A program made the position numbers and the translations under genes. Positions 1 through 8,693 of a DNA stretch of 64,000 nucleotides are shown here, piece after piece. The notes under the pieces are model-generated. The model ran no database searches, was not told where the DNA came from, and saw only the letters and a program-made list of their open reading frames with translations. Each line of letters opens with the position of its first letter. Position 1 is the stretch's first letter. This DNA is from Siphonodentalium dalli (Eukaryota > Mollusca > Scaphopoda > Gadilida > Siphonodentaliidae), in contig CP136061.1 of NCBI GenBank assembly GCA_032622095.1, positions 188,614,369-188,678,368 of the forward strand. The letters run 5' to 3'.

Positions 1-159
1 CCTCCATAATCAGACCTCACTCTCGATGGCACTCCATATGCAAGCACAGCTTGAAGAAATGATTCCAAAACAGTTGACGATGAGTTATCAGTTGAACATT
101 TCATATATGTAATTATCCTAGTTTTCCCATCCACACAACCATGCGTTGCCAAGCCCCAT
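1..159 (-). CDS. Integrase-core protein, exon 5 (partial, runs off left edge)
   Basis: Begins after a tttcag acceptor at 160-165 with the last base of a split Arg codon, then reads WGLATHGCVDGKTRIITYMK and continues through STVLESFLQAVLAYGVPSRV to RSDYGG at the window edge. VDGKTR corresponds to the conserved 'DG.sR' turn after the first catalytic Asp. RSDYGG carries the second catalytic Asp of the DDE triad, so two of the three acidic residues are visible; the Glu would lie outside the window. No stop or frameshift appears in the visible coding sequence (about 620 bp of coding DNA over five exons). This argues for a maintained or recently active gene rather than an old fossil. Confidence 0.85.
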
Positions 160-299
160 CTGAAATAAAATGATGGGATGGTAATAATAATGGGGTATAT
201 CCACATACTTATTATGCCCCCAACCCGCTGAAGGAGGATTCGGGGGAATAAAGTGGAGACGTCTATCCATCGAGCCGTCTGTCCATAACAAACATTTCT

Positions 300-750
300 C
301 AACACAGCTCAAGTATTAATAGTCCAATTTGGATGTCCTTTGGTATGCCAGTAGACCAGCATTTTGAAAAGGATCTCCACATAGTGCAATTTTTTTTCTA
401 GCATTATAGCCCTTTGCTGGACAATGCGTCCATAACAAACATTCTGTGGATGTCTTTATTATTGGATTTCATTGTGCTTTGGCATAGCACATGTTAAAGC
501 ACAGTACATGTTGGGGGAAAGGATATCCACATACTATGGGTTTCGTCCATTAATTTTTGCCAGTTATGACCCTTGTTTGACTTGGAAATTTGTGTCTGAA
601 AGAACATATCAGCTTGAAAACCTGGGTGTTGATTATCGGATTTTGTTGTCCTTTGTCACGATGATAGCACATGTTGGTGGAAAGGATACCCAGATACTAT
701 GGTTTTTATCCATTAATTTTTACCAGAATTACAGCTCTTGTTCTACTTGC
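300..750. repeat. Degenerate tandem modules in integrase intron 4
   Basis: Three diverged modules of roughly 120-180 bp share the core 'ggaaaggatatccacatactatgg...ccattaattttt.ccag.attac'. They form open frames by chance only. The architecture resembles the tandem-module elements at 31.7, 39.0, 47.7 and 62.7 kb. Confidence 0.5.
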
Positions 751-751
751 C

Positions 752-862
752 CTAAGTAATGGACTCCTTAAGCTTTCCGATGAATGGCAACAAGCCATAT
801 TTCCGACTAAATCCTGAAAAGTTACCCATAATTCTGCTGTGGTTAAGGAGTCCATTACTTAG
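752..862. mobile_element. 111-bp MITE with perfect 20-bp terminal inverted repeats
   Basis: The left end CTAAGTAATGGACTCCTTAA (752-771) is the exact reverse complement of 843-862. The internal sequence (agctttccgatgaatggcaa...) reappears at 49397-49480 without the full inverted repeats, so the interior belongs to a larger dispersed family. Confidence 0.7.
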
Positions 863-1228
863 AGCATTAATGCATGGGTCAAACGGCTCAGTGATAATGT
901 CCTATATGAAGTCTAATAGTCGATACTTATCAAGATGGAAGTTATATGATGCCATTATAAATTGATTGATGGTATCTGTAATCAAATGACAATTATTTAA
1001 TGCCTATTTGCACAATAAGGAGTGGTATAGTAACTCCAAATTTGAACACTGGTAAAATTTGGTCGGGGGAAGCATATTGATAAAAACTTTAAACATGAAA
1101 AATTCTGTTGAAGTTAGTTCTGGGTAAAACCATATATCATATAGTGGAATGAACCAGATAATAAGGATTTTAATTAATATGAGTATTAACTAGTATGCAG
1201 ATAGTATGGGACATTGCAGTTTACTTAC

Positions 1229-1413
1229 CGAACAAGCTTCATGTGACCATCCATGTGCCACAAGGTATTTGGATGGGGTACAAAGTAGCGTCGTCTGACA
1301 ACTGTTCTGGACCAGCGAGATGCTACCGATGCAGGATCTATTCTCCTGAGTGATTGCCTTACTCTTTCTCTTTGAACATTGAAACCACTTGTCATTAAAT
1401 ATGCCATCATCAT
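1229..1413 (-). CDS. Integrase-core protein, exon 4 (start of catalytic core)
   Basis: A 185-nt exon with acceptor aattacag at 1414-1421 and donor gtaagtaa at 1221-1228. It encodes 61 residues plus two bases of the next codon: MMMAYLMTSGFNVQRERV, then a run of Arg-rich residues, then RRYFVPHPNTLWHMDGHMKL. The W-H-M-D-G motif is the expected position of the first catalytic Asp of a DDE integrase fold; the preceding GFNVQRERVRQSLRRIDP is a strong family signature. The split codon CG|A rejoins exon 5 in frame. The exon is flanked in the introns by MITE copies at 752-862, 1453-1660 and 1661-2147. Confidence 0.88.
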
Positions 1414-1452
1414 CTGTAATTGAAGAGGAATTATTTCATATTTCTCCCTTAA

Positions 1453-1660
1453 TCATTTATATACTAAAATCTCATTGATGAGTAGATAACGACAATTGGC
1501 TGTTTTGTTAAACTTATTATCTGAACATTTTCCAGCAATGAATATGAATCCTTCTGTTCTTCTATTTATAACCTGAACATACTTCAAAATGAACAATAGA
1601 CCATTCCACTGACTTTTAATACTGAGTGGGAGAGTCAACTGAGTATAGAAAGGGTTGAAA
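1453..1660 (-). mobile_element. Diverged TTAA-type MITE (family of 51461-51752)
   Basis: In reverse orientation this has the end 'agtatagaaagggtt', the internal 'aacttattatctgaacattt' and 'ctcattgatgagtag', all matching the element at 51461-51752. It is decayed and lies in intron 4 of the integrase gene, adjoining the next MITE. Confidence 0.55.
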
Positions 1661-2147
1661 TGAAAGGTACTCAATCCGTAAAGAGGGTCCCCATCTCAAC
1701 AGATTCCAACAACAACAATCCGATCAGAGGGTCCTATATTACTATTTCTTTGGCTTTGGGGGTAAAAAATATTTGATTCGAGTCGAGGAACCCATCAAAC
1801 AAAGCTCAGAGTTATTAGATATTGATTTTTGAAATTTGTTAATTGCTCGAGAGGAGTACTAATAACTGCCGTCAATTTGGTAACCTGCTCGAGATTTTAC
1901 GCCAAAACTCTATTCAAACAGACAAGGATGGATAACTCTATAATCAAGTGGTAATAATAACGAAATTTTGACTGTCTTCTGGGCCAGAAAGAATTCCCGA
2001 TAATGAAAAATAATAGATTTCTAAAATCGATTTCTAACAAATCTGAGCTTTGATGGGTGACTTCCTCGACTCGAATCAAATATTTTTGACCCCCGAAGCC
2101 ATTGAAATAGTAATTGAGAGGAGTTTTATCGGATTGAGTACCTTTAA
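1661..2147. mobile_element. Foldback MITE, about 487 bp, TTAA-type
   Basis: Arms of about 150-190 bp (about 1663-1850 and 1980-2145) are reverse complements with substitutions. The ends are AAAGGTACTCAATCC and GGATTGAGTACCTTT, with TTAA at the right boundary (2144-2147) and TGAA at the left. Both arms carry 'tttgattcgagtcgaggaa'. A partial relative of one arm lies at about 4825-4904. Confidence 0.65.
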
Positions 2148-2463
2148 GGCTGATGGTAGTGGCACAATAAGGCGACAATGTCTACAAATTTGAAAAGCCA
2201 AGCAGAGACCCATGCATTATCATAATAATATCTAAGTATTTTGTAGGTGTAATCACTGCAATAATTCACTTAAAAACACTTCGCTCTTTCATTAAAAAAT
2301 TTAACTTGTAATACTAGTAAAAACAACCAACAAAATGATGGATTGTGTTGTCAATTTGGATATAATATTTGTAAAAATAACGACTCGTACTTTGAGCATG
2401 ATTATTCTCCATTTGATCACCCTATCGGATTGTTTCACATCAGTTTAATATCTTTAGTCTTAC

Positions 2464-2610
2464 CTTTACTCCAGCATTTGGATGCTTCTCATGTAAAGTT
2501 GTAACAATCTGGTCCAAATCTGTGTCTGAAATATTTGAATATTTGTCTCTCTGCTTTCCTCCTTTGGCATAAAGGGTGTTGTAAATATGACTTCGGCTAC
2601 AGCCCAAAAC
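2464..2610 (-). CDS. Integrase-core protein, exon 3 (HTH second half and linker)
   Basis: A 147-nt exon (49 codons, phase 0 at both ends) with acceptor ...ctgtataaag before 2610 and donor gtaagac at 2457-2463. It encodes VLGCSRSHIYNTLY, then a basic stretch, then ISDTDLDQIVTTLHEKHPNAGVK. The first part completes an HTH (LGCSRSHIY resembles a recognition helix). The second part has the S/D-rich start and the 'hP.aG' pattern that in this family precedes the segment binding near the catalytic core. Both splice sites are canonical and the frame is open throughout. Confidence 0.85.
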
Positions 2611-3187
2611 CTTTATACAGAAGATAAAAAGGTTTTATGAATAAATACAATGGTGACCATAAAGACCGGAACTATTTAAAATATGATCTATGTCCTTGAC
2701 AATATTAAATAACAGAGTTGCTACAAAAAACTAATAAATAATTTACTCCTGCATGTATTTTCTCCATTAAATTTGAAAGTATAGGTTTAAACAATATTCT
2801 TAATTTGTGAGGGATGTTCAGAGTATAATCACTGACAACAATATTCTTGAAATTGAGCATGAAATACTTATGTAATCTGCCCACTAGAAATATGTTGTAA
2901 TTTTGTTGTCTGACATTTTCAGGTGAGGAATCACATTCCACACAAAATTTTAGACCAGCCTAAACCAACTTGCATTTGCAGGGGATTTTGGGTCAATGGA
3001 AATGATATGGTCCCCTTAAATTTCCATGGTGATCCATTCACAAATGTGAGCATCTTAGGCCTAGGTTCTGCCCCCCCCCCCCCTCCACCCATGACCCAGA
3101 GCACATGTGATTAGATCAATGTACCAGTAGTTATTTTAGTATCTTTTGACATTGAATTTTTTAGTTTTCACTTGTAACTTAAATTAC

Positions 3188-3267
3188 CTTTGAAATTTGG
3201 GATGCTGTGAAGTTCTTCTCCTGCAGAAACTTTATCTGTGCGATTGACACACCAATCTTTGGTCTCC
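3188..3267 (-). CDS. Integrase-core protein, exon 2 (HTH-like linker)
   Basis: An 80-nt exon with an AG acceptor at 3268-3269 and a GT donor (gtaattt) at 3181-3187. Together with one base from exon 1 it encodes 27 residues beginning GRPKIGVSIAQ and ending TASQISK. The GRP-type start followed by a short helix and an S-x-I-S/A-K turn is the usual opening of the helix-turn-helix segment in this integrase family. It ends in phase 0 and exon 3 resumes in frame with VLGCSRS. It was found by phase and family pattern rather than by ORF length, but both junctions agree. Confidence 0.8.
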
Positions 3268-3339
3268 CTAAAGTATAAAATGGTTACACAAAAAATCAAT
3301 AGTCATAAAATACTATGAAATCAGCTCTGCACAGGAGAT

Positions 3340-3835
3340 CGGTGATAATACACATAGGTTGAAAATTTCCAACTGGTGACCATTTGAGTCCACAATTTTG
3401 ACCAAATGTAGTAAAACATTGTTTTCTTAAACTCGTTAGCAGTTTTTATTGGGCCACGGGGAAGAGACCAGGACACATCGGAGCGACCATGGTTCGGCCG
3501 GTGTAGGAAAATTTTGAAATCTGAACAAGAAAATCACAAAATCCTAGCATCTAGACTGGCCTCAAGCCTTGCAAGAGTTGGAAATTTCAAACCTGACACC
3601 CGACTTAGGTTGGAAAATTTCTAACTGATGACAATTCCAGTGACAATTTTTACCAAATGTAGGATAATATTGCATGATAAATTGTTTGAAAATCAAACTA
3701 CAAGAAAATTTTCAACAAATTGTTGGTGTGATATTTCCAACCAATGTTGTGTCCATTATGAAATTTCCAACTGTTGAAAATTTTGACCAAAGTTGGGAGG
3801 GTGAGACACCTTCCCAAACCCCCTCCCTGTCGCCA
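3340..3835. repeat. Dispersed tandem-module repeat in intron 1
   Basis: Modules around 'gaaaatttccaactggtgac' and 'gaccaaagttgggagggtgaga' occur several times here and again at 55560-55690. There is no coding potential. Confidence 0.45.
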
Positions 3836-4824
3836 TGGCTCTGCAAATAATCTCATACTTGACCTTTATAAGGGATATGAGTATAAAACTGTGTCACTAC
3901 TGTGTTTCTACTTGTCAGAACCCTGAATATCTATTTAGCTCAATACTATTTATGTAAGTATCTTCTCTATGAATAAATAAATGGAAATAAATAACTGTGA
4001 TATACTGAAATGCTGTGCTACACGTATATGCAGGTATTTTCAAAAGTTCATTCAAAGAGCAAGCCTCAAAGCCTAAAATAATGAATAAAACAATTTGAGT
4101 AAATAGAAATGGGTACATGGATACCCAAAAATATGCAGTAACAAAACTTATAAACAAGAGGTTGCACCTGCAGTGCTGGCATACCCCCACAGTGGTAAAA
4201 TCAAACCAAAAAAGTATGGTTGAGATATCTGACGGAAAAAGAAAACAACATTTTCATACTGAACAAAGATAAATAACTCTAGAAAAGAAAACATGAATGA
4301 AGGATGGGATAGGATAGGATAATTTATTTCCAATTTACACATATACATACATATATAAACATAGAAACAACAAGATAAACAATCACAAATTGTGATATAT
4401 TGAGAGGGGGCATCTTAGTCTAATATAAACTGTCTTCATGCCACCCCCTGTTTAATGAGTGTAAAAAATATTAGATGGCTATACGATGAATGAATTGATT
4501 GAACAATTAATTGATTGCCACCATAGTAGTGAACATCCATACCAAATTTCATTGATATCCGTCAACCAGTGGTTGAGATATCTGCTCGGACAGACATTTC
4601 CAGATAAACAAAGATGAATACTGTGTATTACATGTAACTCTAGAACAAAAAATCCGAAGAAATAAAAACGATTGAACACTCCATTGAATGGCCTCATAGT
4701 AATGCCATCCATTATACCATTCAAAATTTCATTCAGATCTGACAACCAATGTTTGAGATATCTGCCCGGACAGATCGACAGAAGTCTGCCCATATCTTTT
4801 GTCTTTCCTTTGTTGTTTTTGACA

Positions 4825-4904
4825 GGTTTGACGACGGGTGGGTTCCTCGACTCGAATAAAATATTTTTTGCCCCCGAAGTCAAAGAAATAGTAAATTTGG
4901 AGCT
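4825..4904 (+). repeat. Partial arm of the 1661-2147 MITE family
   Basis: Contains 'gggttcctcgactcgaata' and 'gcccccgaagtcaaagaaa', matching the right arm of the element at 1661-2147. It is cut off exactly at the TTAA where the next MITE begins. Confidence 0.55.
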
Positions 4905-5406
4905 TTAAAGGCACGTGAGGCCTTAGTTGTCGAAAATATTCATATTTGTTCTAATCACCGTAAACAGAAAAACATTAAAACGCATACAGTTTCGTTCATA
5001 TATACCATGACCATCACGTAAACAGCATGTTATCATAAAGACCTACTATATTTTACCTAAGCAAGAGCCTGATTGTGTTACAGAAGACAGCACACTGCTA
5101 CTGGCTAATCACACACAAATGGCATAAACGCTCTTTATTAGTTCCATATCAGGAATTCACCAACAAAGAACGCTCTTTATGTTTACTATCATAATATAAA
5201 CAAACACCAGAAAAGTAACTTTTTATGCTTTTGTTTACATTAACAATGGTCAAACATTTGACAATAACATACTGTTTATGCGATATTTCTTATTTTATAC
5301 GGACAAAGTCTGTCTACATTTAGATGTTCTTTCTGTTTGTGGCGTTTTTTGATGGGTGGAAATATTTTCACACGATACCCACCGCCAAGGCCAACCGTAC
5401 CTTTAA
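4905..5406 (+). mobile_element. TTAA-flanked MITE copy 1 (about 500 bp)
   Basis: Starts TTAAAGGCACG and ends CGTACCTTTAA, with TTAA duplicated at both boundaries. The interior is about 95% identical by eye to copy 2 (7215-7716), with further copies at 41875-42384 and 43053-43401. TTAA target and imperfect short inverted ends are typical of piggyBac-related non-autonomous elements; no transposase is encoded. Confidence 0.8.
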
Positions 5407-5816
5407 TTCAGATTACGCATCTCTAATTTAGTTATATTTTTTTTTAGAAAATAAATTTAATTATACTGTATACAGCCTTATCAGGAGTTTAATTTGTGGG
5501 AACACATGTTACTTATCTGAGGTGTTTGGTGCTTTGTATCAATCTAAAAGATACCATTATTCTTATTAAGAACAATTTAGTAGCTTATACAGCCTGCTAA
5601 ATATCACATACTTGATATATGTCACAAATTAATTCCTATTTCTTTTGAAAGACCCTGAATAATTATTTACTGATATTATTTAATAAACATTTACAAACAA
5701 ACAAAATTTCAATATTCAAGAAATTTAGAGTTCGATCCCTCTCTTTAATACATAAGTGAGCACTGTGCCAGGAAGACTGATCGGTCTCAAAGATTTATCG
5801 ATAGTTAACCCAGACC

Positions 5817-6066
5817 TGTGTGTAAGAAATTATTTGCGCTTAAGCGCAAATAATTTATTTGCGCTTAAGCGCAAATAGGTTATTTGCGCTTAAGCGCAAA
5901 TAAAGCCTTACATACGTGTGTGTAAGGGTTTATTTGCGCTTAAGCGCAAATAATTTATTTGCGCTTAAGCGCAAATAAACCCTTACACACACGTATGTAA
6001 GGCTTTATTTGCGCTTAAGCGCAAATAACCTATTTGCGCTTAAGCGCAAATAAAGCCTTACATACA
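5817..6066. repeat. 250-bp array of TTAA-centred palindromes on a 25-bp lattice
   Basis: The 20-bp palindrome ATTTGCGCTTAAGCGCAAAT occurs seven times, with TTAA starting at 5840, 5865, 5890, 5940, 5965, 6015 and 6040: spacings of exactly 25 or 50 bp. The two skipped lattice points (centres 5916.5 and 5991.5) hold a different cassette, CTTACATACGTGTGTGTAAG and its reverse complement. Half-cassettes TGTGTGTAAG and CTTACATACA form the two ends. Positions 5854-6054 are one perfect 201-bp palindrome. It lies in intron 1 of the integrase gene. Confidence 0.9.
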
Positions 6067-6327
6067 CAGATTGATATGCAAATTTCTAAATTTTAAAGCA
6101 GAGATGTATGAAATGTTTCAAGGGGGGGGGGGTGCAGTTAAATTTATTTATATTACACCCCCCAATGAGGAGATCATCAAGCAGCATCCCTGGGTGTGTA
6201 GATGTGTTCAATCAACATGCTAGTTTTATTTAGAACAATCCAACAACAAACAAGTGGTATCCGGTGAGTAAAATATAACTTTTCTGTCCTAAAATTTGAA
6301 AAAGGATTCAAATAAATTGATACTAAC

Positions 6328-6640
6328 CTCTCCCTCTGGGAACTGATTCCATTAAAGAACTAACTTCTGTTCTTGATTCATGTCTTGGTTCAGCTTCATT
6401 TGAAAAAAATGTCTTAAATAGTTGAAATGAGGCATTCAACTCATCGTATCGAGATTGCCTCAATGAAGGTTTAATCCTCTCCAAATTGAGAATACATTGA
6501 TCCAATTCAGATTTTAATGAGTCTCTTTTATTTGCTGACAGAACAGTCCTGTTTCCTCCATCATAAATTAAAAACCGTTCGCAATTCCTGACAATCCTGC
6601 TCATAGTGGTCAGAATTTGATTAATTTGAGCCGAATCCAT
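6328..6640 (-). CDS. Integrase-core protein, exon 1 (N-terminal region)
   Basis: First coding exon of a minus-strand gene that continues in four further exons down to position 1. It starts at an ATG (6638-6640) with MDSAQINQIL and encodes about 104 residues, mostly helical and charged, ending in SVPRGR before a GT donor at 6326-6327. The split codon (G + GG) joins exactly to exon 2 and gives GRPKIG, which is why this start and boundary were chosen. Animal genomes carry many multi-exon genes of this architecture: a variable helical N-terminus, an HTH-like segment, then a retroviral-type integrase core. They are thought to derive from transposons; the cellular role is unknown. Palindrome arrays lie about 260 bp downstream (5817-6066, in intron 1) and 160 bp upstream (6799-6901). 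No promoter motif was recognised. Confidence 0.8.
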
Positions 6641-6798
6641 AATTATTTAGAATTAGAAATGAAATTCACATTCCTGGTATTGTACATCCAGCTGCCACAA
6701 TGAAAATGAAATAAGGAGGGGAAATGGATTCCTAATGAAAACAATAATTTGGACTAGCCCTTCATAAAAATAATATGGGGGTGATAGCCTCAACTTAT

Positions 6799-6901
6799 AT
6801 TTGCGCTTAAGCGCAATTCATTTGCGCTTAAGCGCAAATCATTTGCAAGCGCAAATATTGTATTTGCGCTTAAGCGCAAATGAATTGCGCTTAAGTGCAA
6901 T
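6799..6901. repeat. Second TTAA-palindrome array (21-bp spacing)
   Basis: Four TTAA centres at 6807, 6828, 6870 and 6891 surround a damaged unit (about 6841-6856, missing gctt). The array is symmetric about 6850. Its motif is the same TTTGCGCTTAAGCGCAAA as at 5817-6066, here with 21/42-bp spacing. It lies between the presumed start of the integrase gene and a retrotransposon fragment. Confidence 0.85.
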
Positions 6902-6944
6902 TGGGGAATAAATGTGAAAACGGCCTCCCATATACATATACTAT

Positions 6945-7214
6945 TAATCTTACCATTGGTATCTTCGACATAATTTTCATTGAAGTCGCCAGCTACGATT
7001 ACCAAGTTTACGTCATCGATTGCGTTTTTAATGTTGAGTTCAATAGTATCCCAATGCGAAACTGGTGATTGAGGGGGTCCGTAGAAGCAGCCAAGAATAA
7101 TACTTTTACTACACACTTTGATTTCGACCCATACGGACTCAAGGCCTGGAACTATCAGATCATTACGGAATTTATAAGGAATACAGTCGCGAATATAAAT
7201 ACTCAAATGAGAAC
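6945..7214 (-). pseudogene. Non-LTR retrotransposon endonuclease (EEP) fragment
   Basis: A minus-strand frame reading SHLSIYIRDCIPYKFR, then SVWVEIKV, IILGCFYGPP and VIVAGDFNENYVED. These are the central strands of an apurinic-like endonuclease (endonuclease/exonuclease/phosphatase fold) of the kind at the N-terminus of LINE ORF2; AGDFNEN is the conserved Asp/Asn active-site motif. Only about 90 residues remain. The piece ends downstream near the palindrome array at 6799-6901. Upstream it is interrupted by the MITE at 7215-7716, with the frame staying open across the TTAA into 7717-7770. It cannot be active. Confidence 0.75.
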
Positions 7215-7716
7215 TTAAAGGCACGTGAGGCCTTAATTGTCGAAAATATTCATATTTGTTCCAAACACCGTAAACAGAAAAACATTAAAACGCATACAGT
7301 TTCGTTCATATATACCATGACCATCGCGTAAACAGCATGTTATCATAAATACCTACTATATTTTACCTAAGCAAGAGCCTGATTGGGTTACAGAGGACAG
7401 CACAATGCTACTGGCTAATCACATACAAATGTCATAAACGCTCTTTATTAGTTCCATATCAGGAATTCACCAACAAAGAACGCTCTTTATGTTTACCATC
7501 ATAATATAAACAAACACCAGAAAAGTATTTTTTTATGCTTCTGTTTACATAAGAATGGTTAAACATATGAGAATAACATACTGTTTATGCGATATTTCTT
7601 ATTTATATACGGACAAAGTCTGTCTACATTTTGTTGTTCTTTCTGTTTGTGACGGTTTTTGACGGGTGAAAATATTTTCACAGGATACCCACCGCCAAGG
7701 CCAACCGTACCTTTAA
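7215..7716 (+). mobile_element. TTAA-flanked MITE copy 2, inserted in a retrotransposon
   Basis: Same family as 4905-5406, with TTAA at 7215-7218 and 7713-7716. It splits the endonuclease frame at 6945-7770. Deleting the element with one TTAA leaves an open minus-strand frame, which supports a clean insertion. Confidence 0.85.
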
Positions 7717-8059
7717 GTCCAATGCGGTCACCTTGGGGTCCCCAGCCACATGAGTGGAGTAAAAGCCTCTTCCGGATAAATTTATTAAAAAGTCTTTAAA
7801 ATTATGTATATACACGTCAATCACTTATTAAAGTGAAATTCAATAGTGATTATAATAAATTAGAAGTGATTTTGCATTTCTGCGATTAAGGAAAATTTCA
7901 TTAAGTTTCAAAGATATCTGTGCTCTGATCAGTATATCTTGGAAAGCTCGTGCAGACTGAAAATGATATTAGAGCACAATTAGCAAGTAACTCCGTAACC
8001 TTTAGACTTGTTGGGGAACAAAGTACATTGACCCAATTAATAAAATAGAAATGTATTAA

Positions 8060-8285
8060 GTTCATTTTTCTTCAGATTTGCTAATAATTGGTGCTTTATA
8101 CAAAACTTCCATTGTTTGATATCAGAAGATGTATGTTATACCGGTTCCTTGTTTAGCCCATTCCACAGTTTAATGTCTGTATAGAAGAAACTATTGTGAC
8201 TAAATGCTTCCACTGAGGGGGTTGAATATTTTTAATTTCCAGAGCGTGTCTGGTATAAGCAATGTGATAGTCCAGGAGATATATA
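8060..8285 (-). pseudogene. 3' tail of a non-LTR retrotransposon ORF2
   Basis: Minus-strand reading, with one frame change, gives DYHIAYTRHALEIKN, then HNSFFYTDIKLWNGLN and SSDIKQWKFCIKH. The pattern 'N-S-F-F-x-x-x-x-I-x-x-W-N-x-L' is the usual C-terminal end of CR1/Rex-like ORF2 proteins. Only about 70 residues remain. A T-rich tract lies at the upstream side (8290-8300 in plus coordinates). Confidence 0.5.
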
Positions 8286-8693
8286 TATATTTTTTTTTTT
8301 AAATAATGTTTATTTCCAAAATATAATACATATAATCTCACAACATCAAAAATGTAAATCGTTTTATAATAGGTCACATTATTAATCCAAAATAGATATG
8401 ATTCGATTAATATATTTCGGTTTTTCAGATGAGAGAGGGGAGTGACAGATGAGAGTCGGAGAAAGCACGAGAAATAGAGAGATAGATTTAGTGGAGAGGG
8501 GTTATAGAAAGAGAAGAGAGAGTGTGTAGGTGGCGTAGAGACTGGTGTGTAATTTTATTTATACATTTAAGGTTGCATAAGTTCACGAGTTGTGTTTTGC
8601 CTCTGGTTTGAAAATGTTGTACATGTATATAGAAAGTAGCTGAACGTTCAGCAAATGGCAGGACAGTCTTGGGAGTTTTGTGGACGGAAACTG

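Noticed and set aside
5817-6066. CRISPR-like repeat array
   Set aside because: The regular spacing is made of palindromes sharing both repeat and spacer, with no unique spacers and no cas genes; the sequence is animal.
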